From positions 53,244-117,243 of the forward strand of contig RBWT01000002.1 of assembly GCA_004010275.1 (NCBI GenBank): DNA of 64,000 bases. The letters run 5' to 3'. The notes below the pieces were generated by a model that was given only the letters and a program-made list of their open reading frames with translations, did not search any database and was not told the DNA's origin. The position numbers were made by a program, and so were the translations under genes. Positions 45,182 through 53,365 of this stretch are shown piece by piece (within the stretch, counting starts at the first letter, position 1; every line of letters begins with the position of its first letter). The stretch is from Streptomyces huasconensis (lineage in GTDB: Bacteria > Actinomycetota > Actinomycetes > Streptomycetales > Streptomycetaceae).

Positions 45182-46968
45182 GCGCCCACCACCACGTCCA
45201 GTCCACGCCGGACGATGACGCCGACCTCGCGCGATGGGACGACGACGGCGCCCCGCCCGCGCAACCCCGCTCCTCCCCCAGCGCGTGGCTGCGCGTGGGA
45301 GCCGAACTCGGCGACCGGCTCGTCGCCCTCTCCGGCCGCCAGGACCTCCTCGTCACCTGCCGCCCCGGCACGCGCAGCGGCGCACCGGCCGCGTTCTTCC
45401 CAACCCTGGGCGAGGTCGAATTCGACGCGGGCCTGTTCGCCCCGCTTAAGCCCCACGAGATCCATCCTCGGATCGTGGGCGACGAGGAGCGGTATCCCGC
45501 CGCCTGGGGCGTGTTCGTCCACGAGGCCGCGCACGCGGCCCACTCCGTCTGGACGGCGCCTGCCGGAGCGAACCCCCGTGTCGTCGAGGCCGCGCTCCTG
45601 CTGGAGGAGAGCCGTGTCGAAGGCGCACACCTGATCGCGCGGCCCACGGACCGCACATACCTGCGCACCAGTGCCCGAACCCTGGTCATGCCCGACATCA
45701 CCCACCCCACCGTCCAGGGAATCGAGCAGGCCGCCTCCGTGGCGGCCCTGATCCTCGGCCGCCGTGACGTCGGCATCCTGGACGCCGGCGAGACCCGGGC
45801 CGTCGCCGATCTGTGCGAAAAGGTGCTGGGCGCAGACCTGCTGGCCACACTGACCCGTATCTGGACCGCGGCCCACCAGTGTGCCGACCACGACGCCACG
45901 ACCATGCTCGCGCGCGGTCAAGAGTGGTGCGACGCTCTGGACGCCGCGGCCCCTGCCTTGCCTGTGCCGGAGGGCCTCGCGGACCTGCTGTCCGGCGCCG
46001 TGGGGGTCGTCATGGACAGCACCGCAGCCACCGACGCCGCCGACCTCGCGGCACAGGCCGCAGCGGCCAACGCCCTGGCCGCGCAGTCCAAGGCACAGGC
46101 TCAGGACCGCGCCCAGCGAGCCGGCCAGCGACGCAAAGCCGCCGCCACCGCCAAGTCGGTCTTCAACACCCGTGGCACCACCGTCACCCCCGACGGCACA
46201 CCGGCGCCCCGTAGCAACCCGGTCACCGGCACCCGCAGGCCCACCGCCGCCGAGCAGAAAGCCGCCGCCGGCCTGAGCCGCGCCCTGCGTGCCGCCGCCT
46301 ACCGCGAGCGGACCGAGGAGCGGACCACCAGCCCCACCCCGCCCGGCCGCCTCAACATGCGCGCGGCCCTCGCCCGCGACGCTCAGCGCGCGGCCGGGTC
46401 GGTGCCCACCGCAGAACCGTTCACCCACACCAGGCGCCGAAACTCGCCCACCCCACCGCTGCGTGTGGGAATCGCCGTCGACGTCTCCGGCTCCATGCGT
46501 GCCGCCTGCACGCCCGTCGCGTCCGCTGCCTGGATCGTGGCACGCGCAGCAGCCCTGACCGACCCCGACTCCCTCACCGCCACCATCGCCTACGACACGC
46601 ACCTGACCGCACTGAACCGACCCACCCACCGGGCGCCGGAGCGCGTGACAACGTTCGGTGCCAACGGCAGCAGTCACAACCTCGCCAACGCCCTGGACGC
46701 GCTCGACCACGGCCTCGAACTCAGCCGCCCCGGCGCCGGCCGTCTCCTCGTGATCGTCACCGACGCCATCTACACCGCCAACGAAACCGCTGACGCCGTC
46801 ACCCGCGTCAAGCAGCTCACCACCGCCGGCTGCGCCGTACTCCAGCTCACCCTCACCGCGAAGTCCCAGCACTTGCCGGGGACCACCTTGCTGCACCTGC
46901 CCCGGCCCTCCAGCGCTCCCGCCGCCATCGCAACAGCGGCCACAGACGCCATCCGCAGGACCCGCTGA
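45178..46968 (+). CDS. metallopeptidase-like/VWA-domain protein (MoxR partner)
   Basis: 596 residues from ATG 45178, intact. The N-terminal domain carries a zinc-type H-E-A-A-H at residues 115-119 with a nearby L-L-L-E-E-S-R-V-E that may supply a third ligand. A helical, Ala-rich middle and a basic linker follow. The C-terminal von Willebrand A domain has the MIDAS D-V-S-G-S (435-439), a threonine-containing middle and L-L-V-I-V-T-D-A. This resembles DUF2201-type proteins (metallopeptidase plus VWA-like) that pair with AAA+ ATPases. Together they form a remodelling or protease-like complex. Target unknown. Possibly a defence or host-takeover module; that is inference. Confidence 0.8.
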   Translation: MSAHHHVQSTPDDDADLARWDDDGAPPAQPRSSPSAWLRVGAELGDRLVALSGRQDLLVTCRPGTRSGAPAAFFPTLGEVEFDAGLFAPLKPHEIHPRIVGDEERYPAAWGVFVHEAAHAAHSVWTAPAGANPRVVEAALLLEESRVEGAHLIARPTDRTYLRTSARTLVMPDITHPTVQGIEQAASVAALILGRRDVGILDAGETRAVADLCEKVLGADLLATLTRIWTAAHQCADHDATTMLARGQEWCDALDAAAPALPVPEGLADLLSGAVGVVMDSTAATDAADLAAQAAAANALAAQSKAQAQDRAQRAGQRRKAAATAKSVFNTRGTTVTPDGTPAPRSNPVTGTRRPTAAEQKAAAGLSRALRAAAYRERTEERTTSPTPPGRLNMRAALARDAQRAAGSVPTAEPFTHTRRRNSPTPPLRVGIAVDVSGSMRAACTPVASAAWIVARAAALTDPDSLTATIAYDTHLTALNRPTHRAPERVTTFGANGSSHNLANALDALDHGLELSRPGAGRLLVIVTDAIYTANETADAVTRVKQLTTAGCAVLQLTLTAKSQHLPGTTLLHLPRPSSAPAAIATAATDAIRRTR

Positions 46969-47002
46969 GACCACCCAGAAGACAGAAAGCAGGAACAACC
47001 AC

Positions 47003-47500
47003 GTGGCAGTCCGCACATCCTTCGAAGTTGTCCACACCTGTGGACACACCGTGACGCACAACCTGTCCGACCGGCCCGCCGACCGGCGCGCGTCCTTCGC
47101 GCGCTGGCTCGCCTCCAAGGACTGCACCGACTGCTGGAAGGCCGCCCGCGACAACGACAGCGCCAGCAAGCAGGAGTGGCTCGCAGCCAAGCGCGCCGCC
47201 GAACAGCAGGCCGCCGCCGACTGGGCCACCCAGTTCGAGATGCCACCGCTCCAAGGCCCCGAGAAGGCCCTGGACTGGGGCGAACGCTCCCGCCACCAGC
47301 TGGTCACCGCCGCCTACACCGCCCTGGTCACCGAAGGCACCTGGGACGAGGCGGACTGGGCAGCCCTCGAAGAGAAGATCCGCACGATCACCCGCGCCGG
47401 GTGGTGGATCGACCAGCGGGACGCCGAAGGAACCGATCTTCCCGAGCTTCTCGACGCCGCCACCGAGGCCGACCTCGGCACGGAGAACCCCTTCCTCTAG
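47003..47500 (+). CDS. small zinc-ribbon-like protein
   Basis: 165 residues from a GTG at 47003 (AGGAA upstream). N-terminal C-G-H-T-V-T-H and later C-T-D-C-W form a possible Zn site (Cys, His, Cys, Cys), preceded by a beta strand (T-S-F-E-V-V-H-T). This N-terminal pattern is common in small Streptomyces proteins of unknown role. The rest is helical (SASKQEWLAAKRAAEQQAAA, W-A-A-L-E-E-K-I-R-T-I). Third gene of the AAA/VWA operon and the last before dyad copy D. Metal binding is inferred. Confidence 0.55.
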   Translation: MAVRTSFEVVHTCGHTVTHNLSDRPADRRASFARWLASKDCTDCWKAARDNDSASKQEWLAAKRAAEQQAAADWATQFEMPPLQGPEKALDWGERSRHQLVTAAYTALVTEGTWDEADWAALEEKIRTITRAGWWIDQRDAEGTDLPELLDAATEADLGTENPFL

Positions 47501-47527
47501 TCGGACGTGGCGGGTGCCGGGATGCCG

Positions 47528-47563
47528 TATACCCGACGATCCCCGGTTAGCGAAACCGGTGAT
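47528..47563 (+). promoter_or_regulatory. dyad operator with -10 hexamer, copy D
   Basis: TATACC at 47528-47533, 5 bases, then the 25-bp dyad at 47539-47563, with arms ATCCCCGGTT and AACCGGTGAT around AGCGA. It lies about 57 bases before the gene at 47620 and heads the relaxase-like/coupling-protein unit. Confidence 0.8.
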
Positions 47564-47619
47564 CCTCCGGACCATTGTCCTTCCACCGCCGCCCGTGACG
47601 TTCGTGGAAGGACCCCCTT

Positions 47620-48039
47620 GTGCCCCAAGCCGCGCGCCCGCCGTACGTGCCCGACGACATCCTCACACCCAAGAGGGACATGCCCCATGGCCACTTCCGG
47701 CCCGGCGACCAAGTCGTCGTCCTCAAGGGCGTGGCCGGCGGGGAGTTGTGGGGGGATGCCATGACGGTGGTGACCCCGTCCTGGCACACGCCGACCGACG
47801 AGGACGGTTGGCGGCTGCGCGACCCGAACGGCGGGCAGCAGACCTTCGTCACCGCCCACCCCCGCTACCTGGTCCACCTCTCGCGGCGCTGCCCCGACTG
47901 CCTCATCTACCTGCGCGCCCTGGAGGACTACCTGATCCCCAAGTTCGCCGGCGCGGACACCGTGATCGACTGCGGCTGGTATTCCACCACCGCGCTGAAC
48001 CAGCTCGTGCACATCGCGGACGCCCGGGGCGGCCGATGA
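47620..48039 (+). CDS. unknown protein with a Cys pair
   Basis: 139 residues from a GTG at 47620, 8 bases behind GAAGGA. Beta-rich first half (FRPGDQVVVLKGVAGGELWG, M-T-V-V-T-P-S-W-H),  then RYLVHLSRRCPDCLIYLRAL with a C-x-x-C, and a C-terminal G-A-D-T-V-I-D-C-G-W. A zinc or disulfide role for the three cysteines is possible. First gene behind dyad copy D; its stop overlaps the relaxase-like start (ATGA). Function unknown; position suggests a relaxosome accessory. Confidence 0.5.
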   Translation: MPQAARPPYVPDDILTPKRDMPHGHFRPGDQVVVLKGVAGGELWGDAMTVVTPSWHTPTDEDGWRLRDPNGGQQTFVTAHPRYLVHLSRRCPDCLIYLRALEDYLIPKFAGADTVIDCGWYSTTALNQLVHIADARGGR

Positions 48040-48929
48040 TCCCGTACATCCACGAGGCGGAGTTCTTCCCCTCCGTCCCGCTCTCCGCCGCGCTGCACCG
48101 TCCGGTCGCCGAACAGGACGTGCTGGGTGATCTCGTGGTGGCCAGCGCGCCATTGGACGCCAGCGTCACCGCGGGCGGCCCCAAGGAGTGGATGTTCGCC
48201 GACTGGGAGGAGTACCTTCTCGCTCCGCAGAGCCTCCACCCCTACGCCGCCGGGCCGAACGCCAACGATCCCGAGATCTTCCACATGGCGGTCCGGCTGC
48301 ACCCCGCCGACCGAAAACTGAGCGTCCCGGAGTGGGCGGAGATCGCCCATCGGCTGACCCGCGTCGCCGGCCTCGCAGATGAACACACATGCCGCTGGGT
48401 GGCGCTGCAGGCCCGCCCCGGCCGCCTCGATGTGATCGCCAACCTCATCCGCGACGACGGCGCCCGGGCCCGGCAGCCCTATCCCCTCGTCCGGGCGCTC
48501 GTGGAGGAGTGTCGGCGCATCGAGACCGATCTGGGCCTGGTGCCCGCCCAGCCCCAAGGCGGGCGCCCACTGACCGTGCACCTACAGGCCCAACGCCCGT
48601 TGCTGCCACGGCCGGTGACAGAACAGTCCCCGCCCGTGGTGGCCGCGCAGCTCGCCACGCTGATGTGCCAGCTCGCCGACGAGACCAACGGTCCGATCGC
48701 CTCGGTGCGTGGTCTGGTCGAGCAGGCCGCCCACCGGCTGGAGGAGTTGCCCCACTCCTACGGTCCCGCAGCGGGGCGCCGGCTGGAGTGGATCGCCCGG
48801 CGCCTGTACGGCATCCAGCAGGACCTGAAGGCCGCCACCGCGGATCTGCCCGCAGCCAACGAGCACGCCGCCCATGCCTCCCACGTGCCTGCCGCACCTC
48901 ACCCGGCGTCCGCACGCCGTTCCCGCTGA
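48036..48929 (+). CDS. relaxase-like protein lacking the HUH motif
   Basis: 297 residues. It starts M-I-P-Y-I-H as many Streptomyces relaxases do. Residues 82-103 (F-H-M-A-V-R-L-H-P-A-D-R-K-L-S-V-P-E-W-A) align with the family's W-H-x-S-V-R-A-A-P-E-D-R-x-L-S-D-x-E-W, and 148-167 (an E-C-R-R-I-E-T-D-L-G-L segment) with its A-E-C-R-R-I-E-x-x-Y-G-L. But where the family has a metal-binding H-I-H-I, residues 121-140 read WVALQARPGRLDVIANLIRD: both histidines are gone. So nicking activity is unlikely; it may be a regulatory or structural paralogue. Family assignment rests on the flanking blocks. Confidence 0.65.
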   Translation: MIPYIHEAEFFPSVPLSAALHRPVAEQDVLGDLVVASAPLDASVTAGGPKEWMFADWEEYLLAPQSLHPYAAGPNANDPEIFHMAVRLHPADRKLSVPEWAEIAHRLTRVAGLADEHTCRWVALQARPGRLDVIANLIRDDGARARQPYPLVRALVEECRRIETDLGLVPAQPQGGRPLTVHLQAQRPLLPRPVTEQSPPVVAAQLATLMCQLADETNGPIASVRGLVEQAAHRLEELPHSYGPAAGRRLEWIARRLYGIQQDLKAATADLPAANEHAAHASHVPAAPHPASARRSR

Positions 48930-48953
48930 ACACTGCGCGAGAGAGCACTGCCC

Positions 48954-49558
48954 TTGGCCATTGCCGACCGTTACCTGCCCCTGCAACGCGACGTGCACTC
49001 GGGCGAAGTTCTCGCCCGCGGCGGCGATCCGGAAGCGCACAGCATTCTGGAGCGCACCGGCTTCATCCCCGTCGTCCGCGTGCACGAGCACTACCACCGA
49101 CTGCCACCGGCCTCGACAAAGCCGAGGAGGAACGTCTCGCCACCCGGGCCGTGGCACGACTGCGCACTGTCCGGTACCTCGTCGCCTGCGACGAGGCGTT
49201 CGAGACCGAACTACGCGAGGCGCACTACCTCCCCGTTGGCGCCTTGGTCGCCCACCAGGGCGAACGCATCCGCCAGGCGACCACCACCGAGGATGTCGCG
49301 GATGCCCTGACGGAACTCACCGCCGCCCACGACGGGGTCCTGGCCGCCCTCGGCGATGTCCTGGCGGCAACGATCGAGTTCCACCTGAGCCTTGGCGGAC
49401 CATCTGACATCGCGACCGCCGGGCGGCTGCGCGACCTCTCCGAAGGCCGCCTGGACGTCATTCGAGCCGACTTGGCCGCCATCCGCGCCGACCTCGCCGA
49501 CCGGCACGAGCCTCACCACGCAGCGCAGCGTGTGCAGCGCCGAAGTCGGCCCGCATGA
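48954..49558 (+). CDS. recurrent-domain and helical protein, frame-shifted
   Basis: TTG 48954, with GAGAG upstream. N-terminal copy of the recurrent domain: R-Y-L-P-L-Q-R-D-V-H-S-G-E-V, then A-H-S-I-L-E-R-T-G-F-I-P-V-V-R-V-H-E-H-Y-H-R-L-P. A missing base near 49110 leads into T-G-L-D-K-A-E-E-E-R-L-A-T-R-A-V. Then helical sections (ALTELTAAHDGVLAALGDVL, LSEGRLDVIRADLAAIRADL). About 201 residues. It combines the two commonest modules of the element. Function unknown. Confidence 0.5.
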
Positions 49559-49681
49559 GCGCGAAGCCTCCGCCGTCTGCGGTTGTCCGCCCCCGCCCCT
49601 GACCACCACCGCATCCAGCCCGCCGCCCCCTGCCCCGGCTCCCGCCGGGCGGCAACGCTGATCCCCATCCCCGAGGAACTC

Positions 49682-50426
49682 ATGCACGACCCCACCCCTG
49701 ATCTCGCGTCCTTCGCCATCGCCCTCGCCGACGAACTCCCCGGTAACTGGACCAGCGAACACCAGACCCATGCGCAGTACCCCGACCAGTTCACCTGCGC
49801 CGAACACGTCTGGGACATGAACCTGGTCGCCCAGGCCATCGCCGAGCACGTCCTGGACCAGGACGCCGTCCTCACCCGCGACGACGGCACCCGCCTGTAC
49901 GTCATCGCGCGCCGCCCGCAGCGGCGAGGAGTTCCTCGTCGGCGCCCTCGCCCCGGCCGACATGCCTGCGGAAGCCTTCCACAACGTGCGCGAGCCCGAC
50001 GGCATCACCGTCCCCGACGACCCGGCCCAGGCCGCCGCAGACATCACCAACGGCCTGCTGCCCCGCTACGACAAGGCCCTGGCCCAAGTCCGCGACAACG
50101 CCGCCCGCCTCGCCCCGGCACCGCCCCCGGAACTCGTGGTGATCACGTTGAGCGGCCGGGACTTCCACGTCACCAAGCCCGAGCGGGCCGATGCCGCCGA
50201 GATCCTCACCGACAACGGATGCGTGTACGACAAGGACCACGACCACTTCGTGCTGCCCGGCGAGGACACCGCAGCCCAGGCCCAGGCCATCCAGCGGGCA
50301 GCAGCTCAGCTCGTCCAGCTCGGCATCGGCATCAGCGTGCGGCTCCCGCAGGCCAAGCCCACCTTGGACACTGCCCCGGTCTCAGCCCCGACCCCGGCAG
50401 CGGCCCCTGCGGCACGGACTCGGTGA
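49682..50426 (+). CDS. recurrent-domain protein related to the 37968/39978 pair, frame-shifted
   Basis: ATG 49682 (GAGGA upstream). The N-terminal part (A-I-A-L-A-D-E-L-P-G-N-W, E-H-V-W-D-M-N-L-V, D-D-G-T-R-L-Y-V-I-A-R) matches the LPG-W and G-T-E-L-L-L-x-E-R-P blocks of the 37968 and 39978 proteins. A surplus base near 49920 leads into E-E-F-L-V-G-A-L-A-P-A-D-M. The C-terminal part is the recurrent small domain (VVITLSGRDFHVTKPERADA, E-I-L-T-D-N-G, QRAAAQLVQLGIGISVRLP), so domain order is swapped compared with those proteins. About 248 residues. Function unknown. Confidence 0.55.
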
Positions 50427-50860
50427 ACGGGTCGCCGGAGGGCGACCGCGCCGTGCCCCTGCTGTCCGCGCCAGGGACCGCGTGGCCATTGACACCGTTT
50501 TCGGCGGCACGGCCTGCCAAGCCGCCCGTGCCGCCACCCGGTCGTCACTACCGGCCACGGCCCCGGCGATTCCACCCGCCGCAGGGAGTCACCGCTCCCG
50601 CCGCTCCCCGTAATCGTCCCCGGCCGCTCCCGCCGTGGGAGCCGGCCCCGCCACCCGTGAGAGAGACGCCGCACATCCCCGCGCCCGACCGCACACCCCC
50701 GCCCATCTCCGCCGCCCGAAGCCCGCGCCTGGCAGCTGCCCTGTTCCGCCGCTACTTGCGCGCCGTGGCCGTCGGCAGCCGCGCACGGTCCATCCCTCTG
50801 GCCGGCGCCCGGCCAGAGGCCGTCCTCAGCGAAGCCCGCCGCCTCGGCCGACGCCGTTGA
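50423..50860 (+). CDS. proline-rich basic protein
   Basis: 145 residues from a GTG at 50423 that overlaps the previous stop (GTGA). Very rich in Pro and Arg (RHYRPRPRRFHPPQG, PAPDRTPPPISAARSPRL); only the last 40 residues (A-A-L-F-R-R-Y-L-R-A-V-A-V-G-S-R) look folded, as a helix. Probably disordered and nucleic-acid or membrane associated; nothing more can be said. Coupled to its neighbour, unbroken. Confidence 0.4.
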   Translation: MNGSPEGDRAVPLLSAPGTAWPLTPFSAARPAKPPVPPPGRHYRPRPRRFHPPQGVTAPAAPRNRPRPLPPWEPAPPPVRETPHIPAPDRTPPPISAARSPRLAAALFRRYLRAVAVGSRARSIPLAGARPEAVLSEARRLGRRR

Positions 50861-50891
50861 CCGCCCCTTTCCCTCACCCCCCAGGAGGCCC

Positions 50892-51281
50892 ATGACCGAC
50901 CTGTCGTCCTACCCCGTACGCCTCGCCGAGGACATCGCCAGCCTTATCAAGACCCTGGACGACCACCTCGACCAGGCCACCCCGCGCCAAGCGGCCGAAA
51001 TCCTCGCCAAAGTCCTCGATACCGAGGAGGGCGTCCTGACCCGGGTCACCGATCTGGTGGGCACCGGCTCCCGGTTCGCCCAGAACCAGGCCCACCGCGG
51101 GATGCTCCCGCCCGAGGTGTGGCTCGCCATGGGCCGGGCCTCCAACGAACTGCACAGCGTCGGCATGGACCTTGACGAGCATGCCGACGCCATCAAGCAG
51201 CTCGGGACGCCGCCCACCACGGCAAGCGCCCTGCCGCCCCAGCCCGTCGCCTCCGCCATGGTGGTCAGGAGGAGCCGGTGA
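50892..51281 (+). CDS. small helical protein
   Basis: 129 residues from ATG 50892, directly behind AGGAGG. Helices: VRLAEDIASLIKTLDDHLDQ, QAAEILAKVLDTEEGVLTRV, WLAMGRASNELHSVGMDLDE. A short Ala/Pro tail ends V-V-R-R-S-R. Stop overlaps the next GTG (GTGA), so it is coupled to the DUF317 gene, the same pairing as at 52125/52463 and 53366/53966. A helical partner with each DUF317 protein is therefore a repeated unit. Confidence 0.6.
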   Translation: MTDLSSYPVRLAEDIASLIKTLDDHLDQATPRQAAEILAKVLDTEEGVLTRVTDLVGTGSRFAQNQAHRGMLPPEVWLAMGRASNELHSVGMDLDEHADAIKQLGTPPTTASALPPQPVASAMVVRRSR

Positions 51282-52085
51282 AACAGCAGCAGTGGACCGG
51301 CTGGAGCCCTGGCGCCCAACAAGCCGAACAGCACTATCTGGTCGAGCCCCGCTACCTCGCCGGCGGCGGCGACATCCGCTTCGTCAGCGAGTTCCTGCGC
51401 GCCTCCGGCTGGAATGACAAGTCCAAGACCGGCGGGCCCCTGGTCTTCGACAGCCCGGACAAGTCCGTGCGCATCGGATACGACCCCTTCACCCAGCCCG
51501 GCGGGTGGACGATCTCCGGGAAGGCCGCCCGCGGCCAGGAAGCCTGGCACGCGACCTTCACGCGCCAGGTTCCCGTCGAGATCGTCGCCGGATTCACCGA
51601 CGCGCTCACCCGTCCCCGCTCCGCGCACGCCCCCAACGTGTGGGCGCCGCTGCAGGAGCAGCGCTGGAAGACCGAGCAGGGTCAGCACTTCACCGCGATG
51701 AGTCCCGACGGCGGTGCCTGGATGCAGTTCCACCAGTCCAAGGCCGGCGAGGCGTTGTGGTGGGCTGGGGCCCGCAATGAGCACGGCCGGATCTGGGACG
51801 CCTCCTTCACTGCTTCCACGCCGGTGCACCTCGTCCAGGCGTTCAGCACCGCGCTGGCCGACCCGCAGCAGGTCATGCGACCGCGCGGGCACGTGCCGCC
51901 CTCCACCCGTATCCGCACCACCTCGGTGTCGGTGCGGCCGAGGAGCTGTCCGCCTGGCAGCAGGCCCGTGTTCGAGCCGCCCGCGCGGCCACCTGGGCCC
52001 GCAACTCCTGGGCCTCCACCCGGCCCCGACGCCAGACGCCCACCGCCGGCCCGTACGCCCAGGCCGCGCCCGCGCCCGCCGCTGA
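51278..52085 (+). CDS. DUF317-domain protein, frame-shifted tail
   Basis: GTG 51278. Unit 1: YLVEPRYLAGGGDIRFVSEF, S-G-W-N-D-K-S-K, G-G-W-T-I-S-G-K, W-H-A-T-F-T-R-Q-V-P-V-E-I-V-A-G-F. Unit 2: W-A-P-L-Q-E-Q-R-W-K, M-S-P-D-G-G-A-W, ALWWAGARNEHGRIWDASFT, T-P-V-H-L-V-Q-A-F. The tail is off frame after about residue 205; another frame gives A-A-E-E-L-S-A-W-Q-Q-A-R-V-R-A-A-R-A-A-T-W, the usual DUF317 C-terminal helix, then a natural stop near 52083. About 269 residues. Function unknown. Confidence 0.8.
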
Positions 52086-52124
52086 CCGGCCAGCCAACCT
52101 CTCCTCGTACCGAAAGCTCACGCC

Positions 52125-52466
52125 TTGCCCCACCACACACCCGATGCCCCCACCCCCGACCTGGTCCGTCAGGCCACGAGCACCCTCGCCGACCTCGCCG
52201 CCTACCTGCGCACGCATCCCCCGCTCGCCGACGTACTGCCGCTGCTCGCGCCGCTGCTCGACGAGGACGACGGCGTCCCGATCCTGCTCGGCAACGCCCT
52301 GCGCTGCACCGAGCACCTCGTCGGCCAGCAGGCCACGTTCCCCCTGCCCGACGAGACCCGCCTGATCATGGAAGCCTTCCGCGAAGCCGCGCAGGAGGTC
52401 ACGGACTGGCACGTTCTGCACTGGGATGTCCAGCGACTCCGTAGGCACACCGGCGCCCCGCAGTGA
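52125..52466 (+). CDS. small helical protein
   Basis: 113 residues from a TTG at 52125 with GAAAG upstream. Helices: LVRQATSTLADLAAYLRTHP, LADVLPLLAPLLDEDDGVPI, ETRLIMEAFREAAQEVTDWH. Stop overlaps the DUF317 start (GTGA). Same pairing as 50892/51278. No enzymatic motif. Confidence 0.55.
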   Translation: MPHHTPDAPTPDLVRQATSTLADLAAYLRTHPPLADVLPLLAPLLDEDDGVPILLGNALRCTEHLVGQQATFPLPDETRLIMEAFREAAQEVTDWHVLHWDVQRLRRHTGAPQ

Positions 52467-53294
52467 CGCCCGACCTCTACCTGCCCACCCGCGCCAACTC
52501 CCCGCACGGCACCATCTGGTTCGAGACCCAGCCCCGTCACTTGGCCGGACGCGGCGACCCGCGGCACATCACCCAGGCACTGCGGGCCGCAGGCTGGGCG
52601 AACCGCTCCGACCCCGACTTCCCCCACGTCCTGCTGGTCAGCCCCGACTACCGGCACACCGTGGTGCTCGAACCTGACCCCGGGCCCTCCGGGGCATGGT
52701 GGCGCATCCGCGGTCAAGAAGACGGTCGGCACTGGTACACCGAGTTCGGCGCGCACACCCCGGTGGAGATCCTCGCCCACCTCGCCGACGCGCTGATCCA
52801 GCCCGTCCCCGAGCAGACGCCGCCGATCTGGTCGCCCCTCACTGCGGCGGGCTGGTCCTACGAGCGCGACGAACAGGGCAACGAGATGGCCCGCCATCCC
52901 GACGCATCCTCAGCCTGGAGCGGTGGGCCGTCGAGCCGGGTGAGACCTTCCGCTGGCGGGCCCAGGCTGCCGTGCCCGGCGGCGGGGGTAGCCTTCGCTG
53001 GATCTGGCACGCCTACCTCGACGAGCAGATGCCGCCCCACCTGATCGCCGCATTCACCACTGCCCTGGCCGACACCGAGCCCGTGCAGCGCGCGATGTAC
53101 GCGTGCCGCACTCCCATCTGGTCATCCAGGAGCAGCGCGGCCCGCAGGGCGAGCAGCGCGCCGAGGCGCACAGAGTGCGGCTCAAGGCGATGCGTGCCGC
53201 CGGTCGCAGGGCCCGCCGCACGGCCGCACTCACCACGGGCTCACCGGCGCCCCGCGCCGCACCGGCCGCGCCCGCCACCGGCCGGGCCCGCTGA
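52463..53294 (+). CDS. DUF317-domain protein, frame-shifted
   Basis: GTG 52463. Unit 1: W-F-E-T-Q-P-R-H-L-A-G-R-G-D-P, LLVSPDYRHTVVLEPDPGPS, W-R-I-R-G-Q-E-D, HTPVEILAHLADALI. Unit 2 lies partly in other frames: WSPLTAAGWSYERDEQGNEM, then W-A-V-E-P-G-E-T-F-R-W-R-A and IWHAYLDEQMPPHLIAAFTT, then the C-terminal helix (I-Q-E-Q-R-G-P-Q-G-E-Q-R-A-E, basic) ending at 53294. Indels near 52900 and 53100. About 277 residues. Confidence 0.75.
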
Positions 53295-53365
53295 ACGAGC
53301 CGGGCGGCGGTACTCCCGCCCGGCTCACCGCCCCCCCTTGTTCCACCCTTCGTCTGAGAGCGCTC

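Noticed and set aside
44962..47307. 781-codon minus-strand frame
   Set aside because: Antisense to the intact VWA gene; no domains.
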